Of a DNA stretch of 64,000 nt, positions 22,940 through 34,407 are shown one piece after another. Below the pieces are notes generated by a model. The model ran no database searches and was not told where the DNA came from. It was given only the letters and a program-made list of their open reading frames with translations. The DNA is from Pseudisothecium myosuroides. Taxonomy: Eukaryota; Streptophyta; Bryopsida; Hypnales; Lembophyllaceae. The stretch is from positions 21,824,001-21,888,000 of the forward strand of contig OX637296.1 of assembly GCA_951799445.1 (NCBI GenBank). The letters run 5' to 3'. The first letter of the stretch is position 1. The number at the start of each line of letters is the position of its first letter. The translations under genes and the position numbers were made by a program.

Positions 22940-23820
22940 TTTCAAGTCAGGTAGGAGGTCCTTAACCCCTGAAGGACCAAGCCGTGTTTTTTTAGCAACA
23001 TAGCAATTTTGGGCAGCTCACTATGAATGGAGTTTTTATTTTTTTCTTTGAAAATTTCACACAACATGTGCCTGAGGAGTAGCTTTAAGGCGCAACAATT
23101 TTCATAGCTTTTGACTACATAATTAAAAAGTTATTGCATGATATATAATTTTCTTTGAACTTTGGGCAACTCGGGCAGCTCAAAAAACTTTTTTAAAAAA
23201 ATAAATAAAATTGAAATTGGTTCTCTAGATTTAAATATATGTAGGTTGCTTTGAATCATTCCATTTCAATTAGTGAGATGAAAGTTATGAGGAGTTTTGA
23301 TTTGCAGGTAGGTGGGGAGTCTTTGAAAACCATACTTACTCGCAAACTAAAACTTCTCATAACTTTCATGTCATTAATTGAAATGGATTGATTTAAAGCT
23401 TCTCATGTATATATAAATCTAAAGAACCAATGTTAAATTTTATTTATTTTTTAAAATAATTTTAAAAAAAGTTTTTTGAATTGCCCGTGCTGCCTAAAGT
23501 TCACTGAAATTTACATACTATGCAATAACTTTTTAACCATGTAGCCAAAAGTTATGAAAATTGTTGCGCCTTAAAGCTACTCCTCATGCACATGTTGTGT
23601 GAAATTTTCAAAGAAAAAAAATTAAAACTCTATTTGTAGTGAGTTGCCCAAAATCACTATGTTGCCAAAAAACGCAGTTTTTCCTTTTAGGGATTAAATT
23701 GATTGGATTCTTAATGGTTCTTCTATCTAGAAACGAGTGACATGTTCCTTGAAATATCTATTACGTATCATTGATGAGGTAGGTTGGCTTAAATGGGCAA
23801 TTGACGACCTCCTACCTTAG
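22940..23820. mobile_element. Host element with AGGTAGGAGGTC ends, split by the foldback at 22962-23697
   Basis: The left piece 'caggtaggaggtcc' (22940-22952) and the right piece 'gacgacctcctacctta' (23803-23820) are inverted repeats. Between them lie the foldback element and about 110 bp of other sequence. I read it as a small element with (TA)AGGTAGGAGGTC ends into which the foldback inserted at a TTAA. It is related in its terminus to the repeats at 26570-26725 and 42840-43040. Confidence 0.4.
22962..23697. mobile_element. 736-bp TTAA-bounded foldback with about 360-bp arms
   Basis: TTAA at 22962-22965 and 23694-23697. The left arm blocks ('tagcaacatag', 'gggcagctcacta', 'cacaacatgtgc', 'gcgcaacaattttcatagctt', 'gatgaaagttatgagg') appear in exact inverse order in the right arm, the last as 'cctcat/ctcataactttcat'. 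The ends are CCCCTGAAGGACC and an eroded complement. It is a near-complete palindrome with a small centre at about 23310-23340. The right arm also occurs singly at 48480-48895 and 50780-51200. Confidence 0.85.
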
Positions 23821-24110
23821 GTCTTGATTTGGGAAACCATATCACTATCAGAAAAATAACAATGCTAGCCTCCAGACCATTGTGAATGAAGAGTGTGTTG
23901 GGTGTAATTCAACTAGCCATGCCTCATAAGCATGAGTAGGCAATTCTATCATTATTGTCTCCTTTTGAAGGTAGATTCCATGATGATTAATATTTATTAT
24001 AAGTAGCATGAATCAATAATTAATAATCAATAGCTAAATTTTTTTCTTATAGTTTGTTAGCTTGTTGTTAGTTGTATATTTGTCATTTTGTTCTATTAGA
24101 AATCACCCCT

Positions 24111-24705
24111 TTAATTCCTAAAGATCCATGTGGCAAAACCTAGCAAATACTCATGAAATTGCTAAAATCAACACTATCTACAAAAAGGGCTATAGAGGAA
24201 GTTTTATACATATTTTAGAATTTGTAACTATAGGATCTTATTCTTGACTAGTATTTGTGTCACATATAAAAAATTTGGAGTTTGTGGGCAATGTATGTGG
24301 GGAAACAATGCCTGCAAAATGGAGTACAATGTTTTTTTGAAGAGTGCTTTGGGCTTTTGGCAATGTCATTTTGTCAAGCTTTTGAGCCCTATATAACTCA
24401 GATTTCCTTTGCAAAGAAGATTTAGGCACTTTAGATTTGGATAGAAATTCAAATTAAGAAGAAGTACACAAATTTACAATGCAAAATGATGTTGTATTCA
24501 TTTGCCTAAGTTGCCCCCTTCCCCCCAAATAAACAACTCATAAGTTCTTTTTCTGACTGTTGGATCGTTACAAAAATTAGATTTCCTAGATGTTCATTTG
24601 TTTCTAAATGAGAAAATGAGGGGAAAAAACTGAGATCTTGAGTTTTGTTCTAGATGCATGATATTATCAAAAACCATCTTGGCCTTGAAAAACTTTAGGA
24701 GTTAA
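24111..24705. repeat. Degenerate TTAA-bounded element with family E-like interior
   Basis: TTAA at 24111-24114 and 24702-24705. The ends TTCCTAAAGATCC and (complement) CTCCTAAAGTT are eroded versions of the CCCCTAAAGG terminus. The interior has 'aactataggatcttatt', 'gactagtat' and related landmarks of family E. Confidence 0.5.
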
Positions 24706-25390
24706 GTTGGAGTATTTTTTAAGGAAGTCCTTGAGTCCGTAATTAATGGCCACAGTTCAAAAAATAGGGCCACTATCTCTCCTAGAAAACACTAGCCAAC
24801 TTGTCACCTTGAAAATCCAAAATTGGATGGTGTTACTTAAAAAATAAATTATTTAAGGGCCATGATAGATATAAAGATGTATTATACAGTCTATAGCAGA
24901 TATATTTTTTATAGATTTAGCTACACCTATAAAAATATACACATAGAAAGAGAGAATATACACACATGCAATTTGCATATCCCATATCTTTTGTTGCAAC
25001 TAGTCCACACGGAGGTCCACACGGAGGTCCACACATAAGTATATCATCTTTGAAAAAACTAATACAACAGTTGAAAATTTTCTATTGGTTTGAAAAATAG
25101 TCCTAATAAGTTTAGTTTAAAAGAACTAGCTCTTGATGGAATTTTTGAATACATGAGGGGATTGTGTATTCAAAAACACTAGCGACACAATAGAAACTAT
25201 GAGACCACTGTTCATGCCTTTGGACATTGTCTTTATTTTGAGCTAATGAAAAAAATTACTTTTGTTTTAGTTTAGTGTAATTTTAGCAGTGGTTGGTTAG
25301 AATCCTTCATCATATTATTATTGCAAGTCCTTTCTTCTATCAAAAATAGAAGTCTTTTATATTGAAATATTCATTGATGTAATATGGCTA
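24706..25390. other. AT-rich intergenic DNA
   Basis: Only a small direct repeat is notable: 'ccacacggaggt' occurs twice and begins a third time at 25005-25035. No gene is recognised. Confidence 0.4.
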
Positions 25391-25396
25391 TTTCTT

Positions 25397-25618
25397 CACT
25401 ACAAGAGAAAGGGGTGTTTTAAGTGAGTTTTTAAGTATAGTCCTAGACACATGATTTTAAGTAATGACTTTTAAGGAGATTTTCAGCAAAATTTTACTTA
25501 AAACACATGTATTTTAAGTAAAATTTTGCTGGAAATCTCCTTAAAGGTCATTACTTAAAATCATGTCTCTAGGACTATACTTAAAAATTCACTTAAAACA
25601 CCCCTTTCTCTTGTAGTG
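25397..25618. mobile_element. 222-bp CACTA-type foldback MITE, nearly perfect hairpin
   Basis: The ends CACTACAAGAGAAAGGGGTG and its complement are perfect. Pairing continues through almost the whole element, with a tiny loop near 25506-25515. CTT is duplicated on both sides (25394-25396, 25619-25621). The CACTA terminus and 3-bp duplication assign it to the CACTA superfamily. A transcript would fold into a hairpin about 100 bp long. Confidence 0.9.
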
Positions 25619-26274
25619 CTTGTATTTTTACTTAAAATAATAATACTTTTGAAGTACAAATCAATAATTTGCTTGCAATTATCGTTTTGAAATGACTCTT
25701 TGAAAAATTTAACCTCCTCAACAATAAATAGTTGTTGGTCCTCTCAACACTATGATTTAGGCTACCTCAAGGGTTATTTACATCCATTAGCAATGAATGA
25801 TTTGCCAACTTTGTAAGAAAAGTATGAACACCAATATTTACTTCATCTTTGCAAGTCACCTATAAACCTACTCAAGTGAGTCGAGTGTCTTATAAATTGT
25901 CATATTTGCCGGTGCCACTTATCAAAATTATCTAGGTCTTTGCAAATTAAATAAGTGCACTTGGATTAGGAGTTAAAATGAAGGTCAACTGGGTGTTGTG
26001 TCTAGCAAGGGGAGTCATTATAAATGAACCTTCAAGTTATTTTAGGATTTAAGCTGCAAATGTCATGGCTAGCCTTACAAGGCAACTTTTCACTATACTT
26101 TGAAAACCTGTAATTGTTTAGGGATAAAGTAAGAGGTTTATAAAATGACATTATCCCAAAGCATTTTTAACACAAATATTGCCTTCTGCAATATACCAAT
26201 TGCATCTGTCTATGTACCACTAATGAACATTTTAGGGTGTGGATACTTTTACTGGCCTATATATGTGATTTCTA

Positions 26275-26725
26275 TCTCAAAATTCACAACTAATTCTATG
26301 GTGGTCCCCCAAAAATGAAACGGCCCAAGTTTGATGTCAACTCCATCTTTCTTTCAGGGTAGATTCACTGCAAAAAATTTGAGACACAACTCCCAAACTT
26401 GTGAATTGTGGATGGTAGCTTTGTGGACCTCCTAAGGTAGTCTGCTCTAAAAGCGACTGGGCTGTAAAACCAATCATGGCACATAGGTACATTTTGCTTT
26501 CTTCCATGTACCAACGATATACATTTCCAGGGGTGGTCGCTTTTAGTGACCACTGCTTTTCAACTTCAAAAATTCATAACTAATTCCACAAAGGTCCAAA
26601 AAATATGAAACGACTTGCATTCCATTTTTCTTCCTACTAAAATTTACTGAAAATTGTTTCAAAGAATTTAGCATCTCCAAAATGGCAAACAGCTCTCAGA
26701 TGGTCGGTTCATGAGCCTCCTACCT
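26275..26725. repeat. Two diverged tandem units of repeat P, ending CCTCCTACCTTA
   Basis: Blocks at about 26275-26425 and 26570-26725 share 'aaaattcacaactaattc', 'ggtcc', 'atgaaacgg/acttg' and a terminal 'gcctccta(c/a)' motif. A third copy is at 42840-43040, ending 'gatggtcggttTaagagcctcctacctta'. Non-coding. The TAAGGTAGG terminus resembles that of families N and 22940-23820. Confidence 0.5.
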
Positions 26726-26737
26726 TACCATCCGTAA

Positions 26738-27460
26738 CTAACTTCGTTCCTCCTGCAAACCCGATCGAGTACGGTAGTGTCGGTGCAGTGCGGTGCCACT
26801 CCGTGCCAAGAGAATCACTGAAGGCGGCTCTTCAAAACGGCTTTGCGTGTGTGTGTGCCGTGAGCTTACACGCTGCCAGAACTGAAGCTCCGCTAGCTCC
26901 TTCTGGTGGTGCGCAGGTCTCCTAGCTCCGTCCTCCATTAAGTTAGCGTAAGCTGATGACTGCGGCAGAATTAAATATAATAACTCTGAGCTAGTGGCAG
27001 AAACATCCTGCACTGCCATCGATCGATCAGTTTCAGTTTCAGTGCTTTCAGTTCCTGCTGTGCAAGTGAAGTCTGCTCCTGAAAAACACTGAACTGATCG
27101 AGTACGTCGTCGCAGTGGCTACAGAAATCAGACCTTTCCACAGTCTCCAATGCGAGGATGTTGGTCTCAGTGAGAGGAAGGTTTGTCACTCCTGGAAAAG
27201 TAGAACTGAATTAAAGCAGGAATGGTAGTTCTGCAGTCCAATTGAAGGTGGAACCGTGGATATGTGACCCTGGACTTCCTGGAGGGACAGTCAGCAAGAT
27301 TGAGACTTGTCGCGTGGTTCAGTGGTACGGTAACTACACCTAAAATTGCACAAATAAGCAATTGAGTATGGTTCACATTATTATATTGAACTCTTTTTGT
27401 GGTTTCTTCTAAAAAGGGGATTCCAGATGCTCTTAGAATGCATTTTTTGGACACCGAATG
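26738..27460 (-). pseudogene. Possible gene fragment on the minus strand (GC-normal, exon-like blocks)
   Basis: This GC-normal island has several minus-strand open blocks with exon-like edges. One is at 27187-26971, in whose conceptual product residues 37-56 read like an amphipathic, Gln/Leu/Lys-rich coiled coil; it is preceded by a 'cttttccag' acceptor. A second block at about 26955-26860 ends at a GTAAGC donor. I could not join them in phase into one protein and no domain is recognised. It could be a decayed gene, internal exons of an unrecognised gene, or non-coding. Confidence 0.25.
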
Positions 27461-27824
27461 AATAAACTACAAATTTCCAAAGTGTTGAAAATAGGCATTT
27501 TTGAAATCAACCGCAAACTCTCATGAATAGTGAAAGTACATTTTAGGCAAGAATTTGCAGTGGTCAGTTTTGGAAAGCAATCAAAATGAGGTGTAGTTAC
27601 CTTGTATGGTATGCAAATTCATTATTTCTCCTTTCCCAATTGCATCCCTTATCTACACATGTCTAAAATTTTGACCTATAAATCATAGACAGATGTTAAT
27701 CCAACAAGGACATTGAGACCAAAAAGTGACCAATGGTAGATTACAAAGGTTATTATAAAAAATGAAGAATACACCTTTTAGTTCAAAAATAGGATCATTT
27801 TTGGTTGACTAGATTATAAGACTA

Positions 27825-28055
27825 AATCTTCTTAGCTTAAAATTTTTGCACTACAAATTTTGAATTAAATTTTTTTTATGATGAAGCATTGAATTGAAAG
27901 TCTAGGAAAATAATTCAAAATATAAACCTTGATTTTTATTCTTTAAAAAATTGTTCAGTTGAAGCAAATATATGGTAGAAGGAAAGTCTAAATCATTAAT
28001 AGTTCTAAGGTGGAATTCAAACACACTAATCCCAATAATGAGAATGTTCTAACTC
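27825..28055. repeat. Internal fragment of family E
   Basis: It contains the family E order: 'tgcactacaaattttga', 'ttgaaagtctaggaaaa', 'gtagaaggaaagtctaaa', 'ggaattcaaacacactaatccc'. Both termini are missing. Confidence 0.6.
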
Positions 28056-30180
28056 CCATTTATAAAGTTGTTAGCCTTGACCAAAGTTGTATGGTCATTG
28101 CACGTTTATTGTCAATAAGGGTACCAATATAGAAGAAGACGAAAAAATTTCAATTAAGGGTACAAGTATTGACTAATTTTTGTAATTTTAAATGCATATC
28201 ATATATCAATAATGCATATTTTATCAGCGTATATAGGTTTGATCTAGATATTTACCTTAGGTATCATTCAAGTACCACCCCAAGTATTATTCAGGTGCCC
28301 ATCCTAGGCACCATTCAACACCCAAATAATTGCTTAAACCAATACCAAGGAGAAAGGGTACATGTTGTTAATACCATTATTGGTATTGATATAGCTGTCC
28401 AATTCTATATACCCGTACAACTATGGTCTTCATCCCTTAAGAAACAACTAGATGGTTGCATACCGGTAATCAATCATTTTCAAGCTCAACTTGCCCTTCT
28501 AATACATATGCAATTTCCAATTTAATGTTTTTAATGCATAAGACATTAAATTCTATATCAATGTCAAAAATCTCAATTAATTATATAAAAAAGTGTGGTT
28601 ATTATATTTTTCAATAGTAATAAATGAAGGTATACATTGGTATGTATAACAATTAAAATTTAATTATTTGAATTCTTTTCTTGAGATATAATTATCAATG
28701 AAAAATAGTAAGAATTTTTTTCAAGTAATTTTTTCCTTTAATCATTTCTTAGCTATGACCTTGTAATCAAACTACTATTATTAAGCTAAATTTATCTTTT
28801 ACAATCAATCGATAAAATTTTGGTATGTTTAATAATACTTGTATTGAATATTGTAGTGATCCAAGGAATTTCTTAAAAATGAAGGATAGAATGAAAAAAA
28901 TTGTCTTTTATTTTTGAATCTTTTAATAATAGAATTTTTATTTATGAAAAAAATACAAGTGTCCAAAAGCCAAAAATTCATTAATTTTTTTGAATTTTTT
29001 AGTAAAATAAGAACTTCATATCTTAAAATTTAGTATAGGAAGTATTTAGATATTTTGAAAGGTGCAATAAAATCTGACAGAGGTGTATTTATTATTGGAA
29101 TTATAGATCTTTTTGAATTAAGTTCAATATCGCCATCATGGGCCTTTAATGTTAAAATTCCAACATCATGAAATTGAGATGCCCTACATATCAAGTGGGT
29201 TGGAAAAAAAATCATGAATTAAGTTAGAATGATGGTAACACATTCAAGTAACTTAACGAACTAGCTTTGGTTGTGGAAAAATTCACAAAAATATAATTTT
29301 GTTCTTCCATTAATTCATCTTACTAATGAAATAGCATTAGGAATGTGCAATATAAATAAAATAAGTTGATTATCAAACCTTAGTAAGTAATTCAATATCT
29401 ACTTTGTTAGATATTCAAAATAGCTTTGTCTTTATAATTTTTTTGAAAACTTTTTTGAAATCTATAGCTCATCATTTACACTTAGTGGAATTTTATAAAA
29501 TTGTATTGAATATTGATACATACTTCATTGCAACAAAACAACAACAATATTGGAGTGATGAAAATTAAAAAAATAAAATATCATTTTTATAATAATATTC
29601 TATAAATAATGGTAGATCAAGCATGTTTGCAAATTGAAAAAAATACTTGACATCATACAAAAATTATAATAATGTGTTTCATTTTGATGCCTTTGCGTAG
29701 GATGAGTGACAACATTTGTGTGATTTACATAGTTCGATTACTGAAATTTTCATACTGGATTTCACAATTTTATCAAACATCACTTAGTTACACAAACCAA
29801 TAATAAACAAGAAAATCAAACTTTATTAATGTCAATGAACGTAGATATTGACATTGATTGAAAACACACTCTATCAACGAATGATAACATTGACTAACAG
29901 GATTGATAGAATATCAAAGATTTGGAAAGAGGAATTGAGAATGGAAGAGATTGAAATGAACAATTACTATGTCCTTTCACAATCAAAAGTATCTATTGAT
30001 GGTTCTATTGGGTGTAACATTCAAACCAAATATTTTATATTCAATGACACTTGCACCTTGTTTTATAATCATTCTTGAATTTCAAAACCACAATCAAAAT
30101 AGCTATCTAGAAATTTCCTCAAATTGATCAATATTTAAACACATCAACAAAAAATAATAGCAGCAAACAAACAGTTTTAG
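28056..30180. other. AT-rich intergenic DNA, one unconvincing ORF
   Basis: A 118-codon plus-strand ORF at 28169-28525 has no recognisable domain and includes a locally repetitive 'aagtaccaccc...aggtgccca' stretch. It may be a relic but cannot be supported as a gene. The rest is AT-rich with nothing identified. Confidence 0.35.
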
Positions 30181-30216
30181 TGTCCAATGAGTAATTCAGA
30201 TTCATTTTGATTTATT

Positions 30217-30882
30217 ATGTCAAGACTTGCAAAGCTATGTGAGATTCTTCACGACATTGAAGCTACTGCCGATCACCTGACCCGAGGAATAGCATTTGCC
30301 AAGGAATTAGCGAAATCAGGGCCGTTTTTCATTGAAGAAATGACGATGCATCTGAAATGGGTCGGCAACATGTACACCATCGTTGTCGTGCGTGAAGCTC
30401 TGGTGAAGGACCTCAAAAGAGAAATCCACCGCGCCTTGAACGTACAACCGGAGGTTCAAAAGCTCATGAGTTGGAACATACGGAAACATGCTCAACCTGC
30501 CACAGACAACACAAGCATTCGAGATTGCGACTTCGCAAAGGACGTACGACTAATCAAGATTGGCCACACCTATGTCCGAGTTGTAAAATTCCATTTCGAT
30601 CTGAAGAAGATTATACCAGTTCACGAACACTTAATTCGGTCGCCAGCATACAATGCGATGAGATTGAAAGAACTCTACGCCAATTTTAAAGCAAGATCTA
30701 ATCTCGATCTTCCCCAAGCACCCCAAGAAGCTGCGACTACGACTACGACTACTAAGTCTATACTTCCACCACAAGGAGGCAAACCTTCCAGTTTATCACA
30801 TAATTCGACTTCCGATCAAACCTTGACTAAACCCGGCAATGCAGTCGAAGCTAGTGCTATCAGCTCCAGGTCTTGCGTGTAA
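30217..30882 (+). CDS. Intact ORF of 221 residues, function unknown
   Basis: The longest uninterrupted plus-strand frame in the window after the RING-CH exon, with GC content clearly above its AT-rich surroundings. Residues 1-35 and 55-75 look helical and basic/amphipathic (for example DLKREIHRAL at 65-74). Residues 108-160 contain alternating hydrophobic/basic segments (VRLIKIGHTYVRVVKF, 110-125) and a helix around 147-158. Residues 168-221 are a low-complexity tail with a run of six Thr (174-179) and Ser/Pro/Gly. There is no signal peptide, no membrane segment and no Cys/His metal motif. I do not recognise the family. The ATG is the first in the frame and lies just after AT-rich DNA. No intron is required. 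It could be a lineage-specific gene or the remnant of a mobile-element structural protein; nothing around it decides. Confidence 0.5.
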   Translation: MSRLAKLCEILHDIEATADHLTRGIAFAKELAKSGPFFIEEMTMHLKWVGNMYTIVVVREALVKDLKREIHRALNVQPEVQKLMSWNIRKHAQPATDNTSIRDCDFAKDVRLIKIGHTYVRVVKFHFDLKKIIPVHEHLIRSPAYNAMRLKELYANFKARSNLDLPQAPQEAATTTTTTKSILPPQGGKPSSLSHNSTSDQTLTKPGNAVEASAISSRSCV

Positions 30883-31770
30883 CACGACCTGATGCATGAG
30901 ACATAAAACTCAAATCTCTTTTACGAAGCTGATCGACTTCCATCGAGAGTCTGTTCAGGACAGCGAGAGTGGCGCCTTATATTGGTTAAGAAGTGGACTC
31001 CAAGTGAACCCTGAAACGACGCTGCGCACACAAAGTGTCTGATGGATGACTTATTCTGTTCTGCGTTACTGTAGAAACAGAGAATGCACCTATTGCTCCC
31101 CAAATGAAATCGTATTTGAGTGCCTATCATCGAGGCGGCGCCCTGAAAGTCATTTACTTTGAGTCCTCCGTGGCATATCCGGACAGGGTTAAGAGGCGGT
31201 TGGACTCCATGACCTCTTGTAACATGCTGATAAAGCCGAGATTTTTTCAGTTTATCATCGCCAGAAAGAGCTGCAAAACATCTGACAACAAAGCTCACTG
31301 AAACGACTGAATAAAAACTTGCCTTGAACAACGTGATGTCATGGTACTTGACTCACTTAAGTTGCAGTCCAGTGATTCCCTCAGCGATTCACATGCTGCC
31401 CCTATTAATTCTGCACAGAGAGCGAGCTCACCTTGGGGAATAATAAGAGTATTGAAACGATGGACGTTGTTGGGTGTTTCATCAAACCCTACTTGTCTTG
31501 AGCTTGTGTCCACATTCGTGTAACCCTATCACTTGCTCTTGGCGTTTGAATAGATCCTCTGTGGACGGACGGATGCACACCAAAGTTTGTTTCTCTGAAC
31601 GGTACAGTACAAGTGGTCTTGAATGCCACCAAGGTTTAAATGCAGCACCTCTGTGTGGACTTTGGGGAGGATGGTTTTGGAGGAATGTCGGTTATTTCAG
31701 GGAAGGACTGGTCCTGTCGAAAAGGCAGCAGATGCTTGGAGAAGAGCATAAAATAATTGTGTGAGCTTTC
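30883..31770. other. GC-normal downstream flank, possible 3' UTR, no gene recognised
   Basis: GC stays near 45% until about 31750, in contrast with the surrounding AT-rich DNA. ORFs of 60-136 codons on both strands (the largest at 30921-31331, minus) lack any recognisable feature and overlap one another. A 3' untranslated region or decayed exons of the 30-kb gene are the likeliest readings. Confidence 0.3.
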
Positions 31771-33740
31771 ACGGATATAGACAAAAGCAAATGGAAAACA
31801 CACTTCGAATCAAAAAAGTTGGAAACTTCTTGAATTGTTTATGATATATGAAGTAGACCATGACGTGGTGAAATGGTGTGTTCTAAATGTGGACCATGAC
31901 GTGGAGGAAGATGTGCGTGAATGACAAGGCTTTGAATCTACGACAAAATTTGCATAACTTGACTTCGTCCCTTCATAAACAAAATCTTAAAATTGAAAGA
32001 AGTGTTGTCTTAAAAGTGGGTGAATTTGTCTAACATGTGAATGCATTTGTGTTCAGGAGCTTTCATTTCTAAATCTTATAAAGACAAATTGCAACTAAAT
32101 TTGGATAGACTCCAAGAGTGGCATTCAAATATAAATAATAAGTCACACTTGATTGGGTAGATTTCCTAAGTTGTGCCCTAATTTCAATATCCTCATATTG
32201 AACATTGTGTAACAAAGCATCTATTTTAACTTAATTGTTTAGGGCACGAATTTGGAAACATGATCAATTTTGAGTAATACAACCTTAGAGGTACATAATG
32301 AATACTCAAGTACACCATTGGCATGTGCAAGATAATCTTTCTCGAAAATTTTCAAGACAATCTTTTGAAGAGATATATATATTTTTTCTAATGTTACCTA
32401 AATGAAAATTACTATTCCTAAAGACGGATACACAATCATGCGGGTGATCCCTTTTCTATCTTAATTTTATCAAGAGAATATTTATTGATGCAAGAAAATT
32501 CACTAAAGGCTCTTTATTGAAAGCAACCAAATGTCTTATTACATGCTTTCTAGCCCTTATCCTAGCCTTCATTTTTCACAACCAAGTTTCAAAGTTAGTC
32601 CAACAATTGCTTCTACTTTTATTGACATCAAGAAAAAAACTTTGAAATTTAGATTTGCAATTAGTTTGGAGTTTCAAATCTTAATCAGTTGAATAAATGA
32701 TCAAACAAATCTATTTCACACAAAATGTCACCATTTTATGAATACTACAATGAAAGTTGTGACGCACGTAAAAATTTATAACTAGAACCATATGAATTTG
32801 GTTGCAAAATCAATTGATTAATATCATTAAGGATTGAGAGTTGGTAATAAGGTTGTAAGTAATTAATTAATAAAAAAATTGGAACAACTCAAAAGCATTA
32901 TTGGGCTACCATTTTGGAGGGTATTTTCATTGCCATGTAGCTAGATATTTTATAAATTATGCGCTTTACAAATAATCTTGACAATCACATATAAGTAGTT
33001 TGTATTAATTTATTTGTACTCTAGAATATTTAGTTAAGGAAAAATTTATTGTATTGACTAATCATACTAATTCTATAAGCATTTGAATCAACTTTGAATT
33101 ATAGATCTTTTTATATAGTTGCTATATTGAACCAATACATTGATTTTGACTTTGATTTTGTTTTAGGTTTAGCCCTCAAAAGGTGCAACCCTATCACCAA
33201 GGTAGTCACAAAAACTTATTAATTTTCAGATGAACAATTCTATTATTTGTGTATACAATATCTTTTTAAAAGTCATTTATTGGATGCTATTAATATTTGG
33301 CCTTCTCACTAGATTTACAAACCCGAGACATGAAGAAATATTGCATTGATTACACTTGGTTGCAAAATTGTCCCTTGTTGATTGCACCTAAAGTATGGGC
33401 ACAAGAACTCAAGGTCAACTTGGAATACACTTATTTTCACTACCTTGAAAATTTATAGTTTTTTTCTTATATATAGTATTTCCAAAAAATATATAGTATT
33501 TCCAAAAAATGCATGCAAAGTGAATCTCAAATGATATTTTGACTTCCAATAAGATTTAACAAAAATTTAGATATTTTAATAATCAAAATCATGCTCAAAT
33601 GCTTATTCAAAAGAATTTGCAAACAACTATCTTATTTCATAGTATATAGATTGGGACATATGTTAGACAAGCATTTTATAACCAATTTTATTGAATTGCT
33701 ACACTCTTTGATACATCTTTTGATTTGAAGTTTTGTAAAT
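31771..33740. other. AT-rich intergenic DNA
   Basis: Small duplications only, for example 'tatatagtatttccaaaaaa' twice at about 33471-33510. No gene or transposon end is recognised. Confidence 0.4.
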
Positions 33741-33747
33741 ATGTATA

Positions 33748-34407
33748 CTAACCCCTAAATGCCCTAGGCACCAAATTTTGGTGTTGACAAAACTTTGAAG
33801 TTAAATAAAACCTAATCAAGTTCCTACTTTTAGTAATTTATATTTTGAAAAATTCTTTTTGAGATCTAGTTTTAGCGTTAAAAATCCGGTTTTGAAAATG
33901 ATGGATAATGAGTTTTCTATTCAAGATTTTGTGCAAGGATATCCATTGCAATCTTGACTTTCCGTAGTGTTGAGGGCTCTTGGAAATGAGCCTCAAAACA
34001 CTAGACCTTGGAGGAAAAATCACATTAGAAATTTATTTAAAAAATTGTACAATACATTTTGAAAAGCCATAAATTGATTGGGGTTATGCATGTTAGGTCC
34101 TTTAACCTCATATTTTTTCGTTGACCAACTTTTTAGATTTGGCATGTGACAAGAGGATCAGTGAAAGACTTCAAGTCACTTTCGCAGTTTTAACACCCTC
34201 ATGTTCAAACATTATAATCTTTCAATTCATAAGTAATATTGTTGTATTTTCTTTTTCTATGTGACCTCTAACATGTCTAGTTTGAATTTGTACAGTTACA
34301 ATTCATAAAAAATTGATACAAATTATTAAAATGTTGGCTTTTTGTTCAATTTAGAACAAATTCCTAGAAGTTCAAAAAAGGCCTTCAGTTGGGCATTTAG
34401 GGGCTAA
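33748..34407. mobile_element. Family F element (CTAA/CCCCTAAATGCCC ends)
   Basis: The left end is CTAACCCCTAAATGCCC at 33748. The right end is the complement, GGGCATTTAGGGGCTAA, ending at 34407. The subterminal sequence just inside the left end, 'caccaaattttggtg', is a perfect small palindrome. About 660 bp. Other family members are at 43940-44588, 49661-51255 (interrupted) and part of 46979-48047. No ORF. Confidence 0.7.

Noticed and set aside
30921..31331. 136-codon minus-strand ORF downstream of the 30-kb gene.
   Set aside because: No domain, overlaps other frames of similar length, and lies where a 3' UTR of the plus-strand gene is expected.
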